The notes under the pieces were generated by a model, which saw only the letters and a program-made list of their open reading frames with translations, did no database searches and was not told the origin of the DNA. DNA of 64,000 nt, taken from CBDFKS01 sp965248905. Lineage in GTDB: Bacteria; Chloroflexota; Dehalococcoidia; Lucifugimonadales; JAGWBF01. The stretch spans positions 1,054,001 to 1,118,000 of the forward strand of contig CBDFKS010000007.1 of NCBI GenBank assembly GCA_965248905.1, in the 5' to 3' direction. Position numbers and translations under genes: made by a program. Of this stretch, positions 25,523 to 34,128 are shown in pieces (positions within the stretch are counted from its first letter, which is position 1; each line of letters opens with the position of its first letter).

Positions 25523-26959
25523 CTATATGGGAGGTCGTCGTTCGAACCAGCGGGCGTGTTGCTGATAGGTGTAGGCCGCCTGCAGTACGCCAGGCTCGTC
25601 GAAGGGCTTGCCTACGATTTGCATGCCCACGGGCAGACCCGCGGCCGTAAAGCCGGCGGGAACCGATATGGCAGGTAGTCCGGTGAGATTAAAGGGAGCC
25701 GTAAAACTGGGGCCCCGGATCATGCTTCTTGGGTCGAAGGTCTCCAATGGGGCCGCCGGCTGGGCCATGGTGGGGGTCACGAGCAGGTCCACCCGCTGAA
25801 AGACCTCAGCACACTCCCTCTTCATCACATTTCGCAACCTCTGAGCCCGTACGTAGTCCGAGGCGCTGATCAAGGCGCCGACGCGGAAGCGGCCCCTGAC
25901 TATCTCGCCGAAGTCCTGGGGACGGCTCTTCAGATTGGCCTCGTGGAAGGCATAGGCCTCACAGGAAATGATGATGGTGTTAGCACCACGCTCGTAGATC
26001 AGGCTGGGTATGGTAACCTCCTCGAGTTTGGCGCCCAACCCCTCAAGTACCCCTAATTCCTTCTCGATGATGGAGGTCACTTCGGAGTTCACGGCAGGAT
26101 TGGGAGCGAAGAAGAAATGGCGCGGCACTCCGATGGTCAGACCTTTAATGTCCTCCCTTAGGGATAGCGAGTAGTTGGGGACCGGAGCGGTACTCGTGGT
26201 GGGGTCCTTGGGGTCATGACCGGCCAGGGCTTGCAGCATGTATGCCGTGTCCTCCACTGTCCAGGTCATGGGGCCGCAGTGGTCCTGGGACCAGCTTAAG
26301 GTCACCACGCCTGCCCGGCTCACACGGCCATACGTGGCCTTGAGCCCCACTATGCCGCATAGAGAAGCAGGACCGCGAATCGATCCTCCAGTGCAGGAGC
26401 CCAGGGAGCCCATGCAAAGCCCGGCTGCTGTGGCGGCCCCGGAGCCGCTGCTGGAGCCACCCGTGACATAGTCAAGATTCCATGGATTGCGGGGCGGGAG
26501 ATATGGAGTGGTGTAATCCGGCCCGCCCAGAGCGAACTCGTGCATGTTGAGCTTCCCCAGGAGCACGGTGCCTGCGGCCTTGAGCCTGGCGAAAACGGTG
26601 CAGTCCTCGGTGGGCACCCGGTCTTTGTCGACCCGCGACCCAGAGGTGGTAAGCACTCCAGCAGTGTCGTACAGGTCTTTCAGCGCGATCGGGACGCCAT
26701 GGAGAGGTCCCTTATAGTTCCCTTTCAGGATGTCCGACTCCACGGAGCGGGCCTCCTGCAGGGCCTGGTCGTGCAGAACCGTGATATAGGAGGAGAGCTT
26801 GCCATCCAGTGCATCGATGCGATTCAGAAACGCACGGGTCAACTCCACCGGCGACAGCTCTCGGTTGCGCAACAGGTCACTGGCCTGGGAGATGGTCAGG
26901 TAGCAGAGGTTCTGTTCGGTTCTGGCATTTCCTGAAGGGTTGGTTCCAGTGCTTGCCAT
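25523..26959 (-). CDS. Amidase signature family enzyme, copy 2
   Basis: A 478-residue amidase with Lys in PIALKDLYDTAG, the glycine/serine-rich VTGGSSSGSGAATAAG and nucleophile segment GSCTGGSIRGPASLCG, so the Ser-cisSer-Lys triad is complete. It differs substantially from copy 1 at 20479, so the pairs are old paralogues or separate acquisitions. It lies downstream of a small AtzG/GatC-like gene on the same strand. Substrate unknown. Confidence 0.92.
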   Translation of the reverse strand: MASTGTNPSGNARTEQNLCYLTISQASDLLRNRELSPVELTRAFLNRIDALDGKLSSYITVLHDQALQEARSVESDILKGNYKGPLHGVPIALKDLYDTAGVLTTSGSRVDKDRVPTEDCTVFARLKAAGTVLLGKLNMHEFALGGPDYTTPYLPPRNPWNLDYVTGGSSSGSGAATAAGLCMGSLGSCTGGSIRGPASLCGIVGLKATYGRVSRAGVVTLSWSQDHCGPMTWTVEDTAYMLQALAGHDPKDPTTSTAPVPNYSLSLREDIKGLTIGVPRHFFFAPNPAVNSEVTSIIEKELGVLEGLGAKLEEVTIPSLIYERGANTIIISCEAYAFHEANLKSRPQDFGEIVRGRFRVGALISASDYVRAQRLRNVMKRECAEVFQRVDLLVTPTMAQPAAPLETFDPRSMIRGPSFTAPFNLTGLPAISVPAGFTAAGLPVGMQIVGKPFDEPGVLQAAYTYQQHARWFERRPPI

Positions 26960-27048
26960 TTTTCTACCTCCGACCTGGGCATGCCGGACTCTGTCGATTT
27001 CTACGGGGACTAAACCTGCATGCAGTGGATTGCGATGACGTTAGGGGC

Positions 27049-27255
27049 TCAATGAGACGGGAAGTCTGGTTGGAACGCTACCGAGAACTCTTCAGCTCCC
27101 AAATCTATCGAGCGAAGCAGGTTTATATGTGGTAGGTGAAGCTCATACAGAGGCTTTAGCTCATCCAGCTCCGAATCCGTCAGCTCCAGCCCGGACTGCT
27201 GTACCAGCTGCTTGAACTGCTCCATGGTTATGTGTTCGGAATCCGACGTTGGCAT
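27049..27255 (-). CDS. AtzG/GatC-like small amidase partner, copy 2
   Basis: A 68-residue protein, ITMEQFKQLVQQSGLELTDS then ELDELKPLYELHLPHINLLRSIDL, with the same helical layout as the 62-residue protein at 20285 (L..D.EL..L.P....L....LR.IDL). It precedes an amidase gene by 89 bases on the same strand, repeating the gene order of the other pair. This recurrence supports a partner role, although the length and sequence are too short for certainty. Confidence 0.68.
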   Translation of the reverse strand: MPTSDSEHITMEQFKQLVQQSGLELTDSELDELKPLYELHLPHINLLRSIDLGAEEFSVAFQPDFPSH

Positions 27256-27508
27256 GAGCTTTTCTGCTCCTCCTGTGGTTCACCAGGGGAAATTCGGCCT
27301 TTTAGGTGCGAGACTTTAGTATTGGACGCGAAAACCAGAGAGTTGTCAAGAAGAGTTGCTGGATACTGCCAGAGACGTCATGAGCCTTGACACTCCTCCC
27401 TCTCCAATCTACCATCATGGCTAGGATTGGTTGGCTTGTCATGTCCGTAATGGGCCCATTTCGGTAGAGCAAGCCATCCCCGCTTTCAACGGAGATTCAG
27501 GAGGGGCC

Positions 27509-28042
27509 ATGAAATACGTCGTCAACTGGCCTGCAAGGTTGCAAGAGATGACCGCCTTCGTGGGCCTAACTCCAGACGAGCGCCAGCTCATCCAGGACAG
27601 CGCCTCCATTATTTTGCCGCACGCGCAAGCGCTGACCGATGCCGTGTACGACCACTTCCTGAAGTTCCCCCAGGCGCGTAAGTACTTCGTCACCGACGAC
27701 GGCGAGATCGATCAAGTGAGGCTGGAGAGACGTAAGCACACCCTGATTCGCTGGCTGAGGGACAGCGCTTCATGCGCCCTGGACGAGACATTCGCCGTGT
27801 GGCTGCTGGCCATGGGAATCAGCCACAGCTCACCTCCCACCCACAGAGCGCACCTGGGCCCAGTCCCCTCGAAATACATGATAGGCACCATATCATTTGC
27901 CCAAACCGCCATCTCAGACCTGCTACGCGGCGAGATGACTGACACAGACCTGGCTCTGAGAACCAGCATCGCCTGGAACAAACTGTTCATGGTGCAGCTG
28001 GACGTATTGCTGGCTAGCTATGTTACCGAACCTGAGCTGTAA
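27509..28042 (+). CDS. Protoglobin-family single-domain haem sensor/globin
   Basis: A 177-residue protein matching the protoglobin/globin-coupled-sensor domain: LTPDERQLIQDSASIILPHA, DAVYDHFLKFPQARKYF, and WLLAMGISHSSPPTHRAHLGPVPSKYMIG, whose His residues include the probable proximal haem ligand. There is no output domain, so it is a stand-alone globin that could bind oxygen, NO or CO. ATG 27509 behind GGAGGGGCC is preferred over the longer frame from 27431. Confidence 0.82.
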   Translation: MKYVVNWPARLQEMTAFVGLTPDERQLIQDSASIILPHAQALTDAVYDHFLKFPQARKYFVTDDGEIDQVRLERRKHTLIRWLRDSASCALDETFAVWLLAMGISHSSPPTHRAHLGPVPSKYMIGTISFAQTAISDLLRGEMTDTDLALRTSIAWNKLFMVQLDVLLASYVTEPEL

Positions 28043-28153
28043 GGACTCCGATGTCGCAGTTGCAATCTTCTAAGTAGATCCGTCGTCCTAATAAATAGGT
28101 TTGTACAACACCGCTCAATTGTTAGACAAATAATCTGTATCGAACAGTATCCG

Positions 28154-28183
28154 TTGACATGATTCAAAATGGTTGTCTATGAT
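28154..28183 (+). promoter_or_regulatory. Predicted sigma70-type promoter of the MFS gene
   Basis: TTGACA (28154-28159), 18-base spacer, TATGAT (28178-28183), about 65 bases before the MFS start codon. Confidence 0.65.
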
Positions 28184-28248
28184 TGACGCATTGACATTCG
28201 ACACGGAAACCGACCTCTCCAGATGCAGGGAGTCAATGAAGGAATATA

Positions 28249-29568
28249 GTGCTTAACCTGGGCGATGCGCGCCGCTACATGGGCGGCCGCTTCCTGCCCG
28301 CCCTACAATACCCGGATTACAGAAGGCTGTGGTACGCTACCCTTTGCTCCCAATCGTCTGCATGGGCCTTGATAGTCACACGAGGCGCCCTGGCAAAGAC
28401 CCTTACAGGCTCAGACGTATGGGTTGGATTAGTCACCTTTGCGGCCATGATCCCCTCTGTCGTAGTGGCGCCTTTGGCGGGGTTTCTAGCAGACCGCTTT
28501 GACCGCCGGACGGTTTTGGCCTATGCCTATGTCGTAAACCTATCCCATAACGTGCTGCTGGCTGTCCTTGTCGTCACCGGTGCCATCGAAATGTGGCACC
28601 TGGTTTTGCTGTCACTGTTAAACGGCTCCGCGCGCGCAACTCAGATGCCCTCAGGTCAGGCCCTCCTGGCCAATACCGTGCCCAAAGAACGGATTTTCAA
28701 CGCCGTAGCCTTATATCAGACTACTCAGCAGGGGTCACGTTTCGTGGGCCCCTTCCTGGTCTTGCTAATGCTCTGGATCACAGGCCCTTGGGTGTCAGAC
28801 AACCAGGACTGGATATTTTTCCTCTGTGCCGGCCTGTATGCTGTTGGTTTGAGCTTGATTCTCAGGATTCGCACTGTTTCCACAGGTGTGGTTGAAGCAG
28901 GTAAAGGCATGACCGCTATTTTTCAAAATATGGCTGCTGGGCTCAAGTATATGTATCATAATCGCCTTGTTCTCTCCCTGATCTTGCTGGTGGTGGCCCA
29001 CTGTGGTATGACCATGTCCTTCGAGTCCCTTTTCCCAGCCATATCTATAGTGAAACTGGGAATGGACCCAGGAGCAGGGATCCTCGCTGGTTTCGGATAT
29101 CTCATGGTCGGGTTCGGCGGCGCAGCACTAATCACCTCCATGGCCTTGGCAGGGGTACAGAGCGAGCGGACCAGAGGGCGGCTATTCTTTTGGGCAGGAA
29201 TCCTCAGCGGCCTGACCCCGGTGGCGCTCGCGATGTCGCCTAACCTTCCACTGGCCATTCTGTCTACAGCAGCCATGGGAGCAGCTCAGGGAGGGTTCAT
29301 GACCCTCAGCCACGGCATGCTACAGGAGATAGCGCCGGACGCCATCAGGGGCCGTCTGATGGGCGTCTACAGCTGGCATATCCAGGGATTCATGGCCAGC
29401 TTCAACCTGATCAACGGTAGCCTGGCCGGAATACGCGGCCTCACAGCACCGATAGTCCTGGGGGCCGGAGGTATAGGCTTTGTCATGGTGATGGCATTCA
29501 GCTTTATCCGGGTGCCACTGCGCAACCTATATGATAAGGGAGTCCCCGCTGAAGCCCGCGCAGTCTGA
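28249..29568 (+). CDS. MFS transporter (EntS/MFS_3-like exporter)
   Basis: A 439-residue membrane protein with about 11-12 hydrophobic helices. The loop GFLADRFDRRTVLAYAYVVN is the MFS signature between helices 2 and 3, and GAAQGGFMTLSHGMLQEIAPDAIRGRLMGVYSW in the second half matches EntS-like exporters. GTG start with AAGGA six bases upstream, preceded by a good promoter. Likely exports a small molecule; no siderophore genes are near. Confidence 0.88.
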   Translation: MLNLGDARRYMGGRFLPALQYPDYRRLWYATLCSQSSAWALIVTRGALAKTLTGSDVWVGLVTFAAMIPSVVVAPLAGFLADRFDRRTVLAYAYVVNLSHNVLLAVLVVTGAIEMWHLVLLSLLNGSARATQMPSGQALLANTVPKERIFNAVALYQTTQQGSRFVGPFLVLLMLWITGPWVSDNQDWIFFLCAGLYAVGLSLILRIRTVSTGVVEAGKGMTAIFQNMAAGLKYMYHNRLVLSLILLVVAHCGMTMSFESLFPAISIVKLGMDPGAGILAGFGYLMVGFGGAALITSMALAGVQSERTRGRLFFWAGILSGLTPVALAMSPNLPLAILSTAAMGAAQGGFMTLSHGMLQEIAPDAIRGRLMGVYSWHIQGFMASFNLINGSLAGIRGLTAPIVLGAGGIGFVMVMAFSFIRVPLRNLYDKGVPAEARAV

Positions 29569-29738
29569 TAAGTTTCCATATAAAAACCTCCGAAACCATT
29601 TACCGAAACCCGAGTTCCGGCTATAATGTGCCTCAAGGCCATTGCAAATCGAATCACTTAGTAAAGAATAGCAAGCGCTTCGTCAATATAGGTGAGACTA
29701 CGAGTCTCAAGCTCAATTTAGCTAACGGGAGGTGAACA

Positions 29739-30551
29739 ATGGACATAGGCAACACGAGGATCAATGCAGGGGCTGTGGAGTTCGCACTCCAGTATAGGGA
29801 CCTTGATGGAGGCGGGGTAGGCACCCGAAGTCCTGACCAGGGCGTATGTATTCAGGTGGTCGGGCAGGTCGGTAGTAAGGAGACGGAGCTCTTGCGTTTC
29901 GACTGCTTTGACGAGCTACCCCACTACCACTATGGACCTGAGAATAAGAATATCAGGCTGAACATGGACAAGACGACGGCGGGCAACCCTATAGGCTGGA
30001 CGATGCTTCAGCTCCGCGAGCGCCTTCCGGAGATGCTTAAACGGGCAGAGTACGACAAGATAGCAGGCAAGCTGGATATGGAGCTAGTGGGGTCAAAGCT
30101 CGACGAGGTAGAGTCCACCGCGCGGGAGATGGCCCTTAGCGAAAGGGGCACGGTAACACATAACCGGGGCGACGAGGTAATCGAGGCCGGAGTAATCAGG
30201 TTTGGACTGGAATACCGCCACATAGGCGAAAACGAGGGTCTTGCCATCCACGTGATGGGCGATGTAGCAGGCCAGGAGGTGGAGCTCCTCGCCTTCGACT
30301 GCTTCGTGAATCAGCCGCACTATCACTACGGGCCCAGGAATAAGAACCACCGCTATTTCTGGGACACAACAACTGTACCCGATCCTCTGGACTGGACCTT
30401 AACCCAGTTCAAAGAGGGCAAACTACCCTCGATGATCCAACGGGCTGGCTACCCGGGCATCGCAGTTGACCTGGACCGGGACCTCCTCGAGACCAAGCTG
30501 GTGGAAGTGGAAGCCAAGGGCCGGGCAGCAGTGAAGGCGAACAGAGGGTAG
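29739..30551 (+). CDS. Protein of unknown function with two repeated HYHYGP domains
   Basis: A 270-residue protein made of two similar halves (about residues 8-125 and 146-262). Each half has an N-terminal strand region (INAGAVEFALQYRD / IEAGVIRFGLEYRH), the motif ELLRFDCFDELPHYHYGP or ELLAFDCFVNQPHYHYGP (residues 51-67 and 181-198), then NKN and a WT.LQ/WTLTQF helix. The clustered His, Tyr and Cys suggest a metal or ligand site in each half. No signal peptide. GGGAGGTGAAC precedes ATG 29739 and a terminator follows. I do not recognise the function. Confidence 0.85.
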   Translation: MDIGNTRINAGAVEFALQYRDLDGGGVGTRSPDQGVCIQVVGQVGSKETELLRFDCFDELPHYHYGPENKNIRLNMDKTTAGNPIGWTMLQLRERLPEMLKRAEYDKIAGKLDMELVGSKLDEVESTAREMALSERGTVTHNRGDEVIEAGVIRFGLEYRHIGENEGLAIHVMGDVAGQEVELLAFDCFVNQPHYHYGPRNKNHRYFWDTTTVPDPLDWTLTQFKEGKLPSMIQRAGYPGIAVDLDRDLLETKLVEVEAKGRAAVKANRG

Positions 30552-30604
30552 GAACACGGGAACGTAGGAACAACGGAACAGGGCATCGAAGCGAAATAGT
30601 AAGG

Positions 30605-30637
30605 TAGGGCCGGGGTGTACTCGGCCCTATTTTGTTA
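30605..30637. terminator. Bidirectional terminator between convergent genes
   Basis: TAGGGCCG, a loop, CGGCCCTA and then TTTTGTT. It serves the duplicated-domain gene and overlaps the last codons of the CoA-transferase gene. Confidence 0.75.
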
Positions 30638-31907
30638 TACCCAGCTTCCGGAGCCTATGGATCCGCTCGTAGTTGTAGCCCAGGGAGCCTAATATCTCGT
30701 CGGTGTGCTGGCCCAGGGCAGGGGAGGCTGATCTGGCTTGAAGGGGGGTCTCGCTCATCTTAACGAGGGGCCCAACCATCCTCAGGCTTCCCACTAGCTG
30801 GTGGTCCAGCTCCACCACCAATCCATTGGCAGCCACTTGCTCGTCCTCAAGCAGCTCTTCGGTGTACCTGACAGGGCCGGCTGGCACTCCAGCGTTCCCG
30901 AGTATTGCAATCCACTCCTCATTAGTCTTTTGGGAGAACAGCGCCTCGGCCTCCTTCGCGAGTCGCTCTCCGAAGGCCAATGCCTCAGGAGAGTCCTCAA
31001 CGTAGCCGGATTCGAACCGGATGTCGGAGAGGGCCAGCACCTCCAGCAGCCTCCGGCGAAGGGTGTCGCTGAGGCATCCCACAGCCAGCACTCCGTCCTT
31101 CGTGTTGTATGTTCGATAGTAGATGTTTCCGGGCGGTAAAAAGTAAGATGACTTGTAGATGGAGTTGGTCACCTCGTATGGCTGGCCGGCTGCTTTAAGG
31201 GCGGCCAGCTCTTCCAGCAGGGCTTTCTGTGTCTCTCGGTCGGTGGCCTCAACGGAAAAGAACCTGGAGCCGTGCATTCCCAGCGCAGTGGCCATGAGGG
31301 TAGCCTCCACCTTCTGGCCTCGGCCCGTTCGCTCCCTGACGTACAGGGCTGCGTTTATGGCCGACACCATCGCAATCCCTGTACCCACGTCTACCACCGG
31401 CGTATAGACATGCTGCAGCACCCCATTCTCGATATGCCCCTCGGCCGTCATCAGACCGGTGATCGCCTGCACGATAATATCGTAGCCGGGGAGGTCGCTT
31501 TGGGGACCCTCGTTGCCAAAGGCCGTGTTCTCGCAATAGATGAGCCTGGGATTCTTCGAGGAGAGGGTCTCGTAGTCCACGCCCAGTTTGGAGGAGACAC
31601 CCGGGCGAAAGTTGGCGATAACAACGTCGATATCCGGTAGCAACTCGTAAACGATCTCCCGCCCTTCCGGCTTGCTGAGGTCAAGGGGTAGGCTGCGCTT
31701 GCCCCGATTCACCGCCATGTAAGGGCGGCTCTCCGAGGGGACGATCTGGCGAATGTAGCGCCAGGGCTCACCCCAGGGCGGCTCCACCTTGATGACGTCC
31801 GCGCCCATGTCCGCCAGCACCATCCCCGCAAATGGGGCGGCTATAATCTCGCTGAACTCCAGGACCTTTATCCCGGCGAGTGGTCCGGACGGCGGGGCCG
31901 CAGCCAT
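30627..31907 (-). CDS. CaiB/BaiF family III CoA-transferase
   Basis: A 426-residue CoA-transferase that moves CoA between carboxylic acids. N-terminal LAGIKVLEFSEIIAAPFAGMVLADMGADVIKVEPP, GKRSLPLDLSKPEGREIV, then PGYDIIVQAITGLM and VYTPVVDVGTGIAM, where the catalytic Asp is expected. The C-terminal half is complete. ATG 31907 has GAGGAGGCAAC before it; a TPR gene on the same strand ends 20 bases upstream, so they may share an mRNA. Substrate acid unknown. Confidence 0.92.
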   Translation of the reverse strand: MAAAPPSGPLAGIKVLEFSEIIAAPFAGMVLADMGADVIKVEPPWGEPWRYIRQIVPSESRPYMAVNRGKRSLPLDLSKPEGREIVYELLPDIDVVIANFRPGVSSKLGVDYETLSSKNPRLIYCENTAFGNEGPQSDLPGYDIIVQAITGLMTAEGHIENGVLQHVYTPVVDVGTGIAMVSAINAALYVRERTGRGQKVEATLMATALGMHGSRFFSVEATDRETQKALLEELAALKAAGQPYEVTNSIYKSSYFLPPGNIYYRTYNTKDGVLAVGCLSDTLRRRLLEVLALSDIRFESGYVEDSPEALAFGERLAKEAEALFSQKTNEEWIAILGNAGVPAGPVRYTEELLEDEQVAANGLVVELDHQLVGSLRMVGPLVKMSETPLQARSASPALGQHTDEILGSLGYNYERIHRLRKLGITK

Positions 31908-31926
31908 TCTACTGTTGCCTCCTCAA

Positions 31927-33157
31927 CTACGGCGATTCCGGCGGGGACTCATCCGAATCCTCAGCCACCAACGCCCGGAATCTTGGGCCGAACTCGGGGT
32001 CGTCGCGCAGTGGGGCGAAATCTTTGTCCCCGGAGGCCATCCCTAGACATTTTCGGTCTCCAGCTATAGACCGCTTTAGCCATCGTAGCGCCTCATCAAA
32101 GTTTTCAACTAAGGACTGTAGACGGGCAAGATTGTATAGAATAGCAGGATGGTCGGGCTGATGTTCTAGGGAGCGGTTATAGTCGGCTAACGCCTCCTCA
32201 TAGCGACCTAAATCTACCAATACATGGCCGCGGTTGTATAAAGTCACAAGGTTCATCGGGCCATAGCTCCAGCGACCGGTTGTAGTCAGCCAAGGCATCC
32301 CCGTAGCGCTCCATGTCTGCCAATGTATTACCTCGGTTGCCCAAGGTGGAGGGTTCGTTGGGCTGCAGCTCCAGCGACCGGTTGTAGTCGGCTAACGCCT
32401 CCTCATAGCGGTTTAGGCGATGCAGTGTGATGCCACGGTTATTCAGAGTCAGGGGGTGGTCAGGCCTCAGATCCTGCGCGCGGCTCACATCAGCCAGTGC
32501 TTCCTCGTAGCGTCCCAGATGACTTAGTGCACCGCTTCGGTTGTTTAGAGTCGATGGGTCGTCGGGCCTTAGCTCTAGCGAGCGGTTCACATCGGCCAAC
32601 GCTTCTTCATAACGGCCCAGATTTCCCAGCACAGCACCCCGGTTGCTCAGGATGGCGGGATCGTCGGGCCTCAGCTCCAGTGAGCGGTTGTAAGCCGATA
32701 ACGCCACTTGATACTCTCCCGCATTGTAGTAGCTGTTGCCACGAAGGAAATAATCTTGGGCGGACAGAGCCGCCGGATCCAGCGGTCGGGAAGCGGCAAG
32801 GAGTTTTCCCAGCTTCTCTAACTCATCGCTTGTGAGAGTTGACCCACCTTCGGGCCTCACCTCTATCGGGGCTATGGCACTGACTCCTTGCTGCGCCCGC
32901 CAGGCTGCCTGTTGTTCCGCGTATTCGAAGCGTCTTCGCTCCGATTTTTCAGTGTCGCCGACCTTTTCCAGTTGTTCGATTTCCGTCTCATAGCTCTTTT
33001 GCAGCCGGTCCCAAACGTCCATTTCCACTCGGTGTTCATGCATAGTTCGCTGGTTTAGCAGCTGCAGCAACCCCAGCCGCCACGCCACAATTGCACTGAT
33101 AAGACCACCGCCGACAAGGCTAACACTGATCGCTGCTCCAAAGGTCGCCCAGTCCAT
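31927..33157 (-). pseudogene. Membrane-anchored TPR protein with a single-base frameshift
   Basis: The N-terminus has one hydrophobic helix (about residues 10-28), then a charged coiled region and at least six TPR repeats of 34 residues with the near-constant core RYEEALADYNRSLELRPDDP. The frame from 33157 runs out of register at about 32249: ELWPDEP is followed by nonsense to 32198. Dropping one base there restores ELWPDEPVTLYNRGHVLVDLGRYEEALADYN and the frame ends at 31927. The whole would be about 409 residues. It could be a real lesion or a sequencing slip in a repeat-rich gene. Role unknown; TPR arrays bind proteins. Confidence 0.8.
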
Positions 33158-33215
33158 GAGCCTTAATTACCTCCAACCTTGTTTTGTGGCATAACCAGCG
33201 CTTATGATCCGAGCC

Positions 33216-33908
33216 TCACTGGTCGCTCTCGGTCTCCTCAGCTCCCCGTTCCTCCGTTCCCTGTTCCTGAGTTTCCTCCCCGGCTTCCGTCCTCGCCCCC
33301 TCCCTGCTTCGGTCGTCCATCCAGCGACGCAGGTCGTTGAGGGCCGGGGGCGACACGTAGAAGACCTGGATATCGCTGGGGAACTGTACCCGGTGGTTGT
33401 CCCCGATTATCAGGATGGCGGATTCATCCTCCTTCAGGGTATCGCTAATTCGGGAGGCGATATATTCGTACCTCTTGTTAATGGTGTCCATGTAGGCCTG
33501 GAACACCGTGGTAGAGGCCTTCTGGCTCACCAGGCCGATGTATAGGCACCTCTGCCAGTCGGAGCTTTCCACCACCAGCTCCCGGTCCTCGGTGGGCTCT
33601 AGCTGGGCGCCTACCTGGCAGTGGTGACGCACCAGGGGAAATCCAAAGAGATTCATCTGCTCCACCAGCTTGACTCCCTCGTCGCCCGCCACAAAGACCG
33701 TCTCATGGTAGACGCGGCTGACGGGGCCCAGCGCAGCTTCAAGCCGGGCTATGTGCTCCCCGGCGCCAACCCAGTACCGCTCCAGCTTCTGCTTCAGATC
33801 AGCGGGAGAGTCCAGAGGTGCCGCGAACAGGGGGACCAGATAGAGCTTCCGGCCCCTTCTGTACTGCTCCGCTTCCGGCTTCTGTATCTCACCCAGCGGT
33901 GTGCTCAT
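33216..33908 (-). CDS. Conserved hypothetical protein with acidic tail
   Basis: A 230-residue soluble protein without a family I can name with confidence. It opens EQYRRGRKLYLVPLFAAPLD and has a mixed alpha/beta body (VYHETVFVAGDEGVKLVEQM, ESAILIIGDNHRVQFPSDIQVFYVSPPALNDL). The last 30 residues are almost all Glu, Gln, Gly, Arg and Thr, a disordered low-complexity tail. It lies upstream of the TPR protein on the same strand, about 58 bases away. Confidence 0.7.
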   Translation of the reverse strand: MSTPLGEIQKPEAEQYRRGRKLYLVPLFAAPLDSPADLKQKLERYWVGAGEHIARLEAALGPVSRVYHETVFVAGDEGVKLVEQMNLFGFPLVRHHCQVGAQLEPTEDRELVVESSDWQRCLYIGLVSQKASTTVFQAYMDTINKRYEYIASRISDTLKEDESAILIIGDNHRVQFPSDIQVFYVSPPALNDLRRWMDDRSREGARTEAGEETQEQGTEERGAEETESDQ

Positions 33909-33976
33909 ATGTGACCACCTCTCGAAAAAAGCAGGCTAACAGCCTATCAAATCGGCTTTATTTTCAGTCGCACCCA

Positions 33977-34128
33977 GTACTCAGTCATCCTTAAAATTGA
34001 TGCATCACGTCACCCCCATCCTAGCCTTCCCCCGTCGAGGGGGAAGGGACTTGTTCTCTCCCCCTTGATGGGGGAGAGTTAGAGTGGGGGTGAGAGGCAC
34101 CTACCAAATCTTTATTCTCAGTCACTCT
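33977..34128. mobile_element. IS630-type MITE, copy B (inverted orientation)
   Basis: About 152 bp. The left end GTACTCAGTCATCC followed by TGATGCATC corresponds to the right end of the other copies, so this copy is reversed. The core (CCCCCGTCGAGGGGG and CTCCCCCTTGATGGGGGAG hairpins) is well kept; the right end is degraded. The final base joins TA to form the TAA stop of the adjoining minus-strand gene. Confidence 0.75.
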
